Positions 7,833 to 15,584 of a DNA stretch of 39,247 nt are shown here, one piece after another. Numbering within the stretch: the first letter of the stretch is position 1; each line of letters begins with the position of its first letter. Source of the DNA: CAXTSE01 sp035554115 (GTDB taxonomy: Bacteria > Actinomycetota > Actinomycetes > Actinomycetales > Microbacteriaceae); assembly GCA_035554115.1 (NCBI GenBank), contig DATMIW010000062.1, positions 1 through 39,247 of the forward strand, written 5' to 3'. The notes under the pieces are model-generated. The model was not told the origin of the DNA, searched no databases, and was given only the letters and a program-made list of their open reading frames with translations. A program made the position numbers and the translations under genes.

Positions 7833-9212
7833 TCAGTGGGCGAGCGTGCGGCCGATGCTCGGCACCGATCCGTCGGGACTGATGACCAAGCCACCGCGTC
7901 CGATCCCGATCAGAGCCATGTTGCGGAACGATTCGCTCCCTGATGTGAAGTAGTCAACGTGCCCGACCGAACCGGCGAGGGCCTTCCCGGTGATGGGATC
8001 AACTCCACCCTGCGCGCCGAACTTCTGCGCCCCATACGACGCGGCGAGCGGTTGGCTGCCAAACACACCGGCGTTCGCGATCGGGTCGAGGTCGGCATCT
8101 GCCACCCACACGTTCCGGTTTCTCACTGACAGTTCGGCGACCGACTGGGCCGCGCTCCCGGGAGATCCAACCATCGCGAGAGCGTCCACGGTGATGTCCG
8201 CGTTCTGAAGGGCCAAGAGCGCAACGGTCGAACCGTAGGAGTGGGTCAGCATCGACACGTACGGAGCATTTTTCCCGCGAACTGCCTCAAGTCCTGACAG
8301 GGATGCGGTGAGCGCCTGCTCGCCGTCCGTCGCCAGGTCGAGCGACGCGACATCCACGAGTGAGGGAGTTTGGTAGCCGATCCAGGCAACCGTCGCGACC
8401 GTCGACGTGGTTCCCGGTTCGAGCCGGTCGAGCCAGGCCTGCTGGTCGACCGCCAGATCGGATGCGGCATTCGCCCAGCCGACGAGCTCCTTGTCGACGC
8501 TGTAGAACATGCCCGGCACGAGGAAACTCACATAATCGGCGTCGGTCACATTCCCGATCGCGATAATGGCACGACCCGAGCCTTCAACATCGACGGACAC
8601 AAGCTGGCGACTCAGCCCGGACTCGTCGGGCTGCAGGGCGGTGCGGATCTGGTCGAGCATGTGGATGCGGGTGCGCAGATCATTCTGGGCTGCGCGACCG
8701 GCCGTTTCGAGCTGGCCCTGAAGCGAGGAGATCGTGCTGGTGAGCACCGTCCGGTTGGCCTTCGACCGCACGCTGTAGGGGACGCCTTCGAGGCTTCCGA
8801 TCAGCTGCGGTGTCTTCTTGATGAGAGCGGCCCGTGCGCGACCGTCGGCCGACTTCCACCACGCCGCGACGTCAAGTGCAGCCGGCGGGTGAGCAATCAG
8901 GGACGCGATTGTGGCGGGATGCTGCGCCACATAGTCACTCAGATCCGCGCTCGACAGGGCCGACAAGCGGGTCAGGATCTCAGTGGCGCGGATGCTGTCG
9001 GGGCGCGCAGAGGGGTCGTCGGGCACGCTGTCCGCAGGCGCGGCGTCCGCAGCTGTGCCATCTAGGAGATTGCCCCACGCCCGCTGCTCGTCGCTGGGGG
9101 TGGCCAGGGCCGCGACGACGAAGGGGGCGGAATTCTGTGGCTCGACAAAAGCCTCGGCAACTGTGTTGATCGTCACCGAGGCGGACAGAAATGCTGAAAC
9201 GTCTATCAGCAT
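7833..9212 (-). CDS. DUF1023-type alpha/beta hydrolase
   Basis: A 459-residue protein with a C-terminal alpha/beta hydrolase domain of the DUF1023 type common in actinobacteria. The nucleophile elbow is HSYGS (Ser about 325), preceded by the strand PYVSMLT. A probable catalytic Asp lies in VADADLDPIANAGVFG and the His in VGHVDYF. The middle part carries the family pattern AWWKSADGRARAALIKKTPQ followed by IGSLEGVPYSVRSKANR. The N-terminal hydrophobic stretch (residues 1-35) could be a poor signal or membrane segment. Substrate unknown. It stands alone: gatC lies on the same strand 140 bp away, and the 476 bp upstream contain no gene. Confidence 0.8.
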   Translation of the reverse strand: MLIDVSAFLSASVTINTVAEAFVEPQNSAPFVVAALATPSDEQRAWGNLLDGTAADAAPADSVPDDPSARPDSIRATEILTRLSALSSADLSDYVAQHPATIASLIAHPPAALDVAAWWKSADGRARAALIKKTPQLIGSLEGVPYSVRSKANRTVLTSTISSLQGQLETAGRAAQNDLRTRIHMLDQIRTALQPDESGLSRQLVSVDVEGSGRAIIAIGNVTDADYVSFLVPGMFYSVDKELVGWANAASDLAVDQQAWLDRLEPGTTSTVATVAWIGYQTPSLVDVASLDLATDGEQALTASLSGLEAVRGKNAPYVSMLTHSYGSTVALLALQNADITVDALAMVGSPGSAAQSVAELSVRNRNVWVADADLDPIANAGVFGSQPLAASYGAQKFGAQGGVDPITGKALAGSVGHVDYFTSGSESFRNMALIGIGRGGLVISPDGSVPSIGRTLAH

Positions 9213-9293
9213 GTCGGGGTGTCACCTCGCCCAGCGCACTGTCAGATGCCGCCCAGTCGACATCATGTACGGTGCGATCACATGTTAGGGCGG

Positions 9294-9395
9294 AATTGTC
9301 CCCCAAAAAAGGGCAGACGGCTCGTAAAGCGCGTGTTTCTGCCCATTTTCGCCAAATTGTCCCCCATATAGGGGACTTTGCCCCCCAATTGGGGG
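9294..9395. repeat. Three-copy C/G-block repeat with palindromes in a gene-free stretch
   Basis: Two direct copies, AATTGTCCCCCAAAAAAGGG (9294-9313) and AATTGTCCCCCATATAGGGG (9355-9374), are followed by a third related copy, TTGCCCCCCAATTGGGGG (9378-9395), whose core CCCCCAATTGGGGG is a perfect 14 bp palindrome. GGGCAGAC also follows copies one and three. They lie 80-180 bp upstream of the DUF1023 hydrolase and may be binding sites for a regulator. No gene was seen in 9213-9688; the rest of that stretch apart from the tandem array at 9569 shows nothing recognisable. Confidence 0.6.
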
Positions 9396-9568
9396 CAGAC
9401 CTCGTGCCCTGAAAGGCATGAAAGCACGCGAAGTCGACACGAGGAATCCTGGGTCGTCTCCGATATTCGAACTAGCTGTTTTGTGAAGCGAGGCGGGGTA
9501 CCAGATAGCGGAATCGCGTCGTACCCCGTTTCCCCGTCCGCCACGTCAGGCTGAGACCTCTACACTCT

Positions 9569-9713
9569 TACGCCGAACCGCCTGGGTCCCTCTTAATGCC
9601 GACACGTCTGGGGCCCTCGTTATGACGACACGTCTGGTGTCATTTACGACGACACCTCTGGGTCCTCTATGACGACACGCCTGGTTGCCTATGCCGACCC
9701 GTCTGGTTCTGCG
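9569..9713. repeat. Six-copy 22-27 bp tandem repeat overlapping the end of ligA
   Basis: On the plus strand the unit is TATGACGACACGTCTGGTG plus a variable C/T-rich tail. Copies start near 9569, 9594, 9621, 9645, 9668 and 9690. They differ at a few positions (TACGCCGAACCGCCTGG, TAATGCCGACACGTCTGG, TATGACGACACGTCTGG, TACGACGACACCTCTGG, TATGACGACACGCCTGG, TATGCCGACCCGTCTGG). The last copy encodes the C-terminal residues of LigA and its stop codon. The spacing is too short and irregular for CRISPR. Confidence 0.8.
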
Positions 9714-12016
9714 AGCGCATCCGGTCCCTGCTCGACCAGCACCCGGAACTGCGCCGCGTCGATGATCCGCACACCCAGCTCTTCGGCCTTGCCCAGTTTC
9801 GATCCCGCTCCCGGACCCGCAGCCACGAAGTCGGTCTTCTTCGACACACTCGACGCAGCCTTGCCTCCTGCGCGGATAATCGCCTCCTGCGCCTCTTCAC
9901 GCGAATACCCTTCCAGGCTTCCGGTCGCGACAACCGTCAGCCCGGCTAGCGGTCCCTCGGATGCTGCCGCCGCTCCCGGCCCCGGGTGACCCGGGACTGC
10001 CCACGGCACACCCGCCGCGGCCCAACTGTCGACAATTTCGCGATGCCATTCGACCTCGAACCAGGCCAGCACGGCATCGGCGATGATGCCGCCCACGCCT
10101 TCGACAGCGGCCAGCTCGTCTCGAGTCGCGTTTCGGATCGCGTCCAGCGACCCGAAATATCCGGCAAGTGCCCGCGCCGCGACAGGACCCACGTGCCGGA
10201 TCGACAGCCCTACGAGAAAACGCCACAGGTCTTTTTGCTTCGCCTTTTCAAGCTCGTCGATGAGTTTGAGGGCGGCAGTGGAGGGGACGTACTCGGCATC
10301 GCCACTGAACGGCGGCGCACCAGCACCAGCACCAGCCAGCGCGTACTCGCCATCCTTCTTCTGCCGTTTGCGTTTGTACGGCGTCTCGCTATGGGCTACC
10401 CCGTCGGCATCGACCTTGACGAGCCCGGTCTCCGAATCGCGCACCCGAACTCGGATGTCAAACAGGTCTTGCAGCGTCAGATCGAAGAGCCCCGCCTCGG
10501 TCACAAGCGGCGGCTCGGGAGGAAAGTCCGGCTGCGTCAGCGCCGCGGCACCGACCTCGCCGAGCCCCTCGATATCCAGGGCGCCCCGAGACCCGAGGTG
10601 TTCGACCCGCCCCCGCACCTGCGCCGGGCACGCGCGGGAATTCGGGCAGCGCAGATCGATGTCGCCCTCTTTCGCGGGCGCCAACGGCGTCTGACATTCC
10701 GGGCACACTTGGGGCATCACGAATTCGCGCTCCGAACCGTCGCGCAATTCGACGACCGGGCCGAGCACCTCGGGGATGACATCCCCGGCTTTGCGCAGCA
10801 CCACCGTGTCGCCGATCAAAACACCCTTCGCCTTCACGACGTCTTGGTTGTGCAGCGTGGCTTGCCGCACCTCCGACCCGGCAACGCGCACCTTCTGCAT
10901 CACGGCGAACGGTGTTGCGCGGCCCGTGCGACCGATCGACACGACAATGTCGAGCAGCTTGGTGTTGACCTGCTCGGGCGGGTATTTATAGGCGATGGCC
11001 CAGCGGGGTGCGCGCGAGGTGGCCCCGAGTTCGTCATGCAAGGCGAGCTCGTCGACCTTGACGACGATCCCGTCGATCTCGTGTTCAAGGTCGTGACGAT
11101 GCTCGCCGTAGTGCTCGATGAAGTCCGCAGCCGCTTCGCCCGTTGGCACCACGTGGTAATAGCTGCTGGTCGGCAACCCCCAGCGATTCAACAGCTCATA
11201 GACATCGCTCTGCGCGGCGACGGGCGGGTCGGGCCACGCCCCGATTCCGTGAACCAGCATGCGCAACGACCGGATCCGGTTCTCCATCCGAGCAATCTGC
11301 TCGGCATTCTTGCCTTCGCGCTTCTGTCGCAGGCTTCCGGATGCGGCGTTCCGCGGATTCGCGAACAGCCGATCCCCCGCCTCAGCCTGCACCGCGTTGA
11401 GACGCTCGAAGGCGTCACCGTTGAAGAACACCTCGCCGCGCACCTCGACGATCGCCGGTGCGCTCTCACCCTCGGCGACTGTCAACCGCTTCGGGATCTC
11501 GTCGATGAGGTGCACATTCTCGGTCACGTCTTCTCCGGTGACCCCATCGCCGCGCGTCGCAGCCGACACGAGAACGCCGTACTCATAGCGAAGGTTCATC
11601 GCCAGGCCATCGATCTTCAACTCGCAGAGATAGTTGACCTGACGCCCCGCATCACGCTCGACTTTCACCGCCCACGCCAGAAACTCGTCGCGACTGAAGA
11701 CGTTGTCGAGGCTCAGCATCCGCTCGGCGTGGATGACCGGCGTGAACAAGGCCGCGACGGCTCCGCCTACGGACTGGGTCGGCGAATCCTGCCCCTGCAG
11801 TTCCGGGAACAGCCGCTCGAGCTCTTCGAGCCGCCGCATAAGAAGGTCGTACTCTTCGTCGCTCGCGAGCGCGGCATCCCGCACATAGTAGGCATCACGC
11901 AATTGCAGGATGCGATCGGTCAGCTCGTCGGCCTCCGCTTTTGCGGCCGCAAGGTCGAGTGACGTCGACTCGGGCACCTGGTCGATGGGCTCAGCTGACT
12001 TCGCTCCGCGGGGCAT
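9689..12016 (-). CDS. ligA: NAD-dependent DNA ligase LigA
   Basis: A 775-residue NAD+-dependent DNA ligase that seals nicks in replication and repair. Domains in order: the N-terminal Ia domain; the adenylation domain with the active-site Lys in ELKIDG (about K134), SLDNVF and RGDGVTGEDVTENV; the OB fold (SIGRTGRATPFAVM); a four-Cys zinc finger (CPEC...CPN...CPAQ, about residues 450-475); helix-hairpin-helix repeats; and a BRCT domain (LAGLTVVATGSLEGYSREEA) near residues 690-765. A charged insert YKRKRQKKDGEYALAGAGAG lies between the zinc finger and the helix-hairpin-helix part, in a region that varies among actinobacterial ligases. The C-terminal residues and the stop codon lie in the tandem repeat array at 9569-9713. 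It belongs to the conserved block with mnmA and the desulfurase. Confidence 0.97.
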   Translation of the reverse strand: MPRGAKSAEPIDQVPESTSLDLAAAKAEADELTDRILQLRDAYYVRDAALASDEEYDLLMRRLEELERLFPELQGQDSPTQSVGGAVAALFTPVIHAERMLSLDNVFSRDEFLAWAVKVERDAGRQVNYLCELKIDGLAMNLRYEYGVLVSAATRGDGVTGEDVTENVHLIDEIPKRLTVAEGESAPAIVEVRGEVFFNGDAFERLNAVQAEAGDRLFANPRNAASGSLRQKREGKNAEQIARMENRIRSLRMLVHGIGAWPDPPVAAQSDVYELLNRWGLPTSSYYHVVPTGEAAADFIEHYGEHRHDLEHEIDGIVVKVDELALHDELGATSRAPRWAIAYKYPPEQVNTKLLDIVVSIGRTGRATPFAVMQKVRVAGSEVRQATLHNQDVVKAKGVLIGDTVVLRKAGDVIPEVLGPVVELRDGSEREFVMPQVCPECQTPLAPAKEGDIDLRCPNSRACPAQVRGRVEHLGSRGALDIEGLGEVGAAALTQPDFPPEPPLVTEAGLFDLTLQDLFDIRVRVRDSETGLVKVDADGVAHSETPYKRKRQKKDGEYALAGAGAGAPPFSGDAEYVPSTAALKLIDELEKAKQKDLWRFLVGLSIRHVGPVAARALAGYFGSLDAIRNATRDELAAVEGVGGIIADAVLAWFEVEWHREIVDSWAAAGVPWAVPGHPGPGAAAASEGPLAGLTVVATGSLEGYSREEAQEAIIRAGGKAASSVSKKTDFVAAGPGAGSKLGKAEELGVRIIDAAQFRVLVEQGPDALAEPDGSA

Positions 12017-12076
12017 GGTGCCAGCTTATGCAAGGGGTCTGACGAAGACAGCCGGTCCTGGCGCGGTGAACGGTTG

Positions 12077-13234
12077 TTACTCCGAAAGGGTGGATGCCAC
12101 TGCCGGAACCGCGCTGACCGTGCGGTCGATCGTGCACTGGCCAAGCACGCGCGTGCCCACATAGACGACGGCCGTTTGCCCCGGTGCGACCCCGGTCAAC
12201 GGCTCATCGAGCGTGATGACAAGCTCGGTTGCCGCGCCGGTCGAGCCGCTCTCGCCAGTCGAGCTTGTCGAGACCCGTGCCACCGCCGCAACCGGATCCC
12301 CGTGCGCGCGGACCTGCACCTCGCAGGCAAACCGTTCCGCGGGGTGGGCGGGCGGCATCCCGGCCCAGGTGTAGCGCGACCCGGCGAGTTCGACGACGGC
12401 GAGCGCCTCGCGCGGTCCGACGACGACCTCGTTGGTCTTCGGACGCACCTCGAGCACGAATCGCGGCTTACCGTCATCAGTGGGGAAGCCGACGTTCAGG
12501 CCCTTGCGCTGCCCGACCGTGAAAGCCGCCGCGCCGGCATGGGTGCCGATCTGCTGGCCGGTGCGGTCGAGGATCGCGCCCTGTTCGGCTCCGACGCGAC
12601 TCGCCAACCAGCCGCGAGTGTCGCCATCCGGAATGAAGCAGATGTCGTGACTGTCGGGCTTATTCGCAACTGTCAGTCCGCGCGCCTCGGCCTCGGCCCG
12701 GACCTCGGCCTTCGAGGGGGTCGCACCCAGCGGAAACATCGCATGAGCGAGCTGCTCGGTGGTGAGCACGCCGAGCACATAAGACTGGTCCTTCGCCCAG
12801 GCCGCCGCGCGGTGCAATTCGCGGTTGCCGTCGGCGTCAGTCGTGATGTTCGCGTAGTGCCCCGTCGCAACCGCATCGAATCCCAGGGCGAGGGCCTTCT
12901 CGAGCAGGGCCGCGAACTTGATGCGCTCATTGCAGCGCATGCACGGGTTGGGGGTGCGGCCGGCGGCGTACTCGGCCACGAAATCGTCGATCACATCGAG
13001 CTGGAAGCGCTCGCTGAAATCCCACACATAGAAGGGGATGCCGAGAAGACCCGCCGCTCGACGTGCGTCATTCGAGTCTTCGATCGTGCAACACCCGCGG
13101 GCGCCAGTGCGCAGGGTGCCGGGGTTGCGGTTGAGTGCCAGATGCACGCCGACAACGTCGTGGCCCGCCTCGACAGCGCGTGCGGCGGCGACGGCGCTAT
13201 CGACGCCCCCGCTCATTGCTGCCAGTACCCGCAT
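12077..13234 (-). CDS. mnmA: tRNA-specific 2-thiouridylase MnmA
   Basis: A 385-residue PP-loop enzyme that thiolates U34 of Glu, Gln and Lys tRNAs, taking sulfur relayed from a cysteine desulfurase. The start MRVLAAMSGGVDSAVAAA contains the SGGVDS PP-loop. Catalytic cysteines lie in NPCMRCNERIKF and SHDICFIPDGDT, and FTVGQRKGLNVGF is the family's C-terminal segment. A longer frame reaches 13363, but the extra 43 residues are not family-like, so ATG 13234 is chosen. Near the C-terminus RVSTSSTGESGSTGAATE is an insertion encoded by a dispersed repeat (12239-12276). The desulfurase that probably supplies sulfur is normally adjacent in actinobacteria but is here separated by the ice-binding cassette. 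Confidence 0.95.
   Translation of the reverse strand: MRVLAAMSGGVDSAVAAARAVEAGHDVVGVHLALNRNPGTLRTGARGCCTIEDSNDARRAAGLLGIPFYVWDFSERFQLDVIDDFVAEYAAGRTPNPCMRCNERIKFAALLEKALALGFDAVATGHYANITTDADGNRELHRAAAWAKDQSYVLGVLTTEQLAHAMFPLGATPSKAEVRAEAEARGLTVANKPDSHDICFIPDGDTRGWLASRVGAEQGAILDRTGQQIGTHAGAAAFTVGQRKGLNVGFPTDDGKPRFVLEVRPKTNEVVVGPREALAVVELAGSRYTWAGMPPAHPAERFACEVQVRAHGDPVAAVARVSTSSTGESGSTGAATELVITLDEPLTGVAPGQTAVVYVGTRVLGQCTIDRTVSAVPAVASTLSE
12239..12276. repeat. Dispersed repeat copy inside mnmA
   Basis: A half copy GGTCGAGCCGCTCTCG is followed by GTCGAGCTTGTCGAGACCC (12258-12276). It is translated as STSSTGESGST within MnmA and keeps the frame. Confidence 0.75.
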
Positions 13235-13354
13235 CCGTCCAGGGTACGTGATGCGCGAACAGGGGGCCCTAGTACGGGGAATTGCGCTTAGGCAATAACG
13301 CGCGCAGCTTGGTAGCAGCGAGCGTTTGCTTGCGGGCAGCCCTTGGGGGCACGC

Positions 13355-13834
13355 ATGACACAACTCAATTCACGTACGAAGAAGATCGCAATCGTCGCGA
13401 TCACCCTGGCTTTGGTGCTGGGAGGCGGCGGGATCGCATTTGCCTACTGGACGTCGAGCGGCACGGGAACCGGTGTCGCGACAACGGGCACCAGCACGGG
13501 CCTGACAGTTACGAGCTCCGCCCCAACCGGATCCGCCCTCTCGCCGGGCGGACCGACCCAAACTGTTGCCTTCTCGGTGAACAATCCGGGCACAGGGAGC
13601 CAAGCTGTCACTTCGGTCGTGGTGTCGGTGGCCTCGGCTGGTGGTGCCGCCTGGACCGCTATCCCCGGCTGTTCAGCCAGCGACTATTCACTTGGCACTC
13701 CGACGATCACCTACGGGACAATCGCCGGCGGCGGCAGTCTCCTCGGATCCGTCACGGTGACCATGGTCGCTCTCGGAACAGATCAGGACGCCTGCCAGGG
13801 CGTTACGGTTCCGCTCTACTTCGTCGCGAGCTAA
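13355..13834 (+). CDS. Small exported surface protein with SipW-type signal, paralogue A
   Basis: A 159-residue exported protein with no named domain. The N-terminus has a basic stretch (NSRTKKIAI), a hydrophobic core (VAITLALVLGGGGIAFA) and then YWTSSGTGTGVATTGTSTG, the motif pattern of SipW-dependent (TasA/camelysin-like) export signals rather than a plain AXA site. The mature part is a Ser/Thr/Gly-rich beta-sandwich-like domain with two Cys (PGCSASDY and DQDACQGV) that could form a disulfide. It is clearly paralogous to the product at 14883-15464 (VVVSVAS...CSASDYSL and DACQGVTVPL against VVVSIAS...CVASDFTL and NSCKGSTVHL). It starts a three-gene plus-strand cassette divergent from mnmA. 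ATG 13355 is preferred over TTG 13343. Confidence 0.8.
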   Translation: MTQLNSRTKKIAIVAITLALVLGGGGIAFAYWTSSGTGTGVATTGTSTGLTVTSSAPTGSALSPGGPTQTVAFSVNNPGTGSQAVTSVVVSVASAGGAAWTAIPGCSASDYSLGTPTITYGTIAGGGSLLGSVTVTMVALGTDQDACQGVTVPLYFVAS

Positions 13835-13872
13835 CGAACGCCCGACGCGACGCCCGACAGTGGGCGCCCAGA

Positions 13873-14883
13873 TTGCTCGCTCTCGTCGTGGTGCTCGCGA
13901 TCGGGTCGCTTTCCTCGTCGAGTGCCGCCGCCTACTGGTCATCGCCGGCCGGTTCGGGCGCCGGCGTTGCGAGCACGGGGGTTCTTTCTCCTCCGAGCGA
14001 TGTGACGGTACCGGCGAGCAGCGGGTCGTCCGTCACTGTCGGGTGGACCGCATCCGCGGGTGTGCTCCCGGTCGAGGGCTATTACGTCACTCGAAATGAC
14101 GGGGCTGTGACCGTCGCAGCTTGCAGCACCAGCCCCACGTCGTTGATCTCCGCCGGCCCCTGCACCGACACCGTCGCGACCGCTGGCACTTTTGTCTATA
14201 CGGTTACCGCGGTTTATCGCACCTGGGCCGCCTCCGCGTCGAGCGGCACCGTCACCGTCGTCATTGCGCCATACGGCGGCCTCGACCTGGGCGCCGCCGC
14301 ATCATTCTCGGCGCTCGGCTCGGCCGTCACCAGCGGCGGACCGACCACGCTCCGGGGCGATGTCGGAAGCAGCCCGGGCGTCGCCGTCACCGGCTTCCCG
14401 CCCGCCGCCACAAGCGGAACCATCTATGCCGGAGGAGCCACTGCTGACTCAGCCAAAACGGCGTTCACTAACGCATACGCAGACGCCCTCACTCGGGTGC
14501 CGACGACTCACTTCGCCGGCGATCAGAACGGGTCCACCTTTGCCCCCGGTGTGCACCAGACCGGAGGCGCATTCGCGCTGACCGGAACCATGGTGCTCGA
14601 CGGAGGCGGTGACCCGGGCGCGATCTTCATCTTCCAGGTGGATGCGGCACTCAACACCGCGGCCGGGAGCACCATCCAGCTCATCAACGGCGCGAGCCCG
14701 GAGAACGTGTTCTGGCAGGTGAACGGCGCAGCTGGCACCGGTGCCAACTCGACCTTCGAGGGCACGATTCTGGCGAATGGCGCAATCACCATCGGCGCGG
14801 GCGGCACCCTGATCGGCCGCGCTCTCGCGGTGGACGCGATAACGCTGGCGAGCAATACGATCCGATTCACAGAGGTGCCGTGA
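13873..14883 (+). CDS. DUF3494 ice-binding protein with N-terminal Fn3-like domain
   Basis: An exported protein of about 336 residues. The signal is LLALVVVLAIGSLSSSSAAAYWSSPAGSGAG (given in parts: core LLALVVVLAIG, then AAAYWSSPAGSG), again with the YW motif of SipW-type substrates. Residues about 33-128 look like a fibronectin type III domain (PSDVTVPASSGSSVTVGWTA, YYVTRNDG, YTVTAVYRTW). Residues about 133-336 match the DUF3494 ice-binding fold: LDLGAAASFSALGSAVTSGG, LRGDVGSSPG, ALTGTMVLDGGGDPGAIFIF, NVFWQVNGAA, FEGTILANGAITIGAGGTLI and a final NTI strand. The family binds ice crystals and protects or anchors cells in ice. The start is uncertain: TTG 13873 is the only usual codon before the signal and has no clear ribosome site, so coupling to the preceding gene (stop at 13834) is possible. 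The protein ends a few residues after the fold, without a wall anchor in this frame. Confidence 0.85.
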   Translation: MLALVVVLAIGSLSSSSAAAYWSSPAGSGAGVASTGVLSPPSDVTVPASSGSSVTVGWTASAGVLPVEGYYVTRNDGAVTVAACSTSPTSLISAGPCTDTVATAGTFVYTVTAVYRTWAASASSGTVTVVIAPYGGLDLGAAASFSALGSAVTSGGPTTLRGDVGSSPGVAVTGFPPAATSGTIYAGGATADSAKTAFTNAYADALTRVPTTHFAGDQNGSTFAPGVHQTGGAFALTGTMVLDGGGDPGAIFIFQVDAALNTAAGSTIQLINGASPENVFWQVNGAAGTGANSTFEGTILANGAITIGAGGTLIGRALAVDAITLASNTIRFTEVP

Positions 14884-15464
14884 TGTCGTGCACCACTCTC
14901 GCAATGACGGGCGGACCCGCCGGTATGCAGCTGTTCGTCGCACTGGCGCTTGTGCTCATCGGGGTCGGGATCGTTCTTGTCCTCCGTCGTCGGCCGCCGA
15001 GAGCTTCGGCGAGGCAGTCGCGCACGGGCATCGTGGTCGCTCTTCTCCTGGTGGCAGGAGGCGCGTTGGTCGGGATCTCCGGTCCAAGCGAAGCTGCCCA
15101 GGCCGCGGGACCATGCACCCTAACCATCACCCAGACCTCGACGATGAGCGGACTGGCGCCCGACCGGGCTCCGGAGGCGATAACCGGGACCGTGACCAAC
15201 AACGGCACGGATGACACAACCATTCATGCCGTTGTCGTCAGCATCGCATCCGTCACCATGGCTCCCGAATGGGCGGCCTCCACGACCCCCTGTGTTGCGA
15301 GCGACTTCACTCTGCTCAACCCGACGATGGTGATGGATGTGACTCTGCCTCCCGGCGGCACGGCGACTTTCGGAGGAGCGTCGATCGGCTTCCGCGACGG
15401 GGTGACCAATCAGAACTCATGCAAAGGCTCGACGGTGCACCTGAGCTACTCGACGGCCTCCTGA
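14883..15464 (+). CDS. Surface protein paralogue B with LAXTG-like segment at its N-terminus
   Basis: A 193-residue protein whose ATG overlaps the ice-binding gene stop (TGATG). It opens MSCTTLAMTGGPAG, then a hydrophobic segment (MQLFVALALVLIGVGIVLVL) and RRRPPRA. This is the exact layout of a C-terminal LAXTG sorting signal, but it sits at an N-terminus. A second hydrophobic segment (GIVVALLLVAGGALVGIS) then leads into the mature domain, AAGPCTLTITQ onward, which is paralogous to the product at 13355-13834, with Cys in TPCVASDF and QNSCKGST. Either it is a membrane protein with two helices and an outside domain, or a sorting signal that once belonged to the ice-binding protein is now joined by frame to a separate gene. 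In the second case the real start would be an internal GTG near 15033. Confidence 0.7.
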   Translation: MSCTTLAMTGGPAGMQLFVALALVLIGVGIVLVLRRRPPRASARQSRTGIVVALLLVAGGALVGISGPSEAAQAAGPCTLTITQTSTMSGLAPDRAPEAITGTVTNNGTDDTTIHAVVVSIASVTMAPEWAASTTPCVASDFTLLNPTMVMDVTLPPGGTATFGGASIGFRDGVTNQNSCKGSTVHLSYSTAS

Positions 15465-15487
15465 CTCGGCGCGGGTCTGGCGCACTA

Positions 15488-15560
15488 ATTCAGCCGCTAC
15501 GGCATCCCGCCCAGCGTTTTGCTGGCGGCACAGTCACAATTGCGGCCGTAGCGGCTGAAT
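15488..15560. terminator. 73 bp nested hairpin between convergent genes
   Basis: The outer arms ATTCAGCCGCTACGGC (15488-15503) and GCCGTAGCGGCTGAAT (15545-15560) are perfect 16 bp complements. Inside them CCGCCCAGC and GCTGGCGG pair around GTTTT with one bulge. It sits between the converging paralogue B and desulfurase genes, so it probably ends transcription both ways. No T-run follows either side, so a small palindromic mobile element is an alternative. Confidence 0.65.
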
Positions 15561-15584
15561 GCGAGGACGTGGCCGCGTTGGAGG

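Noticed and set aside
7694..7894. A 67-residue N-terminal extension of gatC
   Set aside because: The sequence is Arg/Ser/Gly-rich and non-homologous, while the ATG at 7693 gives a normal GatC.
9569..9713. A CRISPR array at the ligA end
   Set aside because: Repeats are 22-27 bp without distinct spacers, are degenerate and run into a coding end; no cas genes are present.
9986..11962. A 658-residue open frame on the plus strand opposite ligA
   Set aside because: High-GC DNA with strong third-position bias gives long antisense frames. The product is low-complexity Arg/His-rich with no recognisable domain, and LigA on the minus strand is complete.
14870..14890. A programmed -1 frameshift joining the ice-binding protein to the LAMTG segment
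   Set aside because: No slippery heptamer or clear downstream structure is seen, so it is kept only as a question about the displaced signal, not as a feature.
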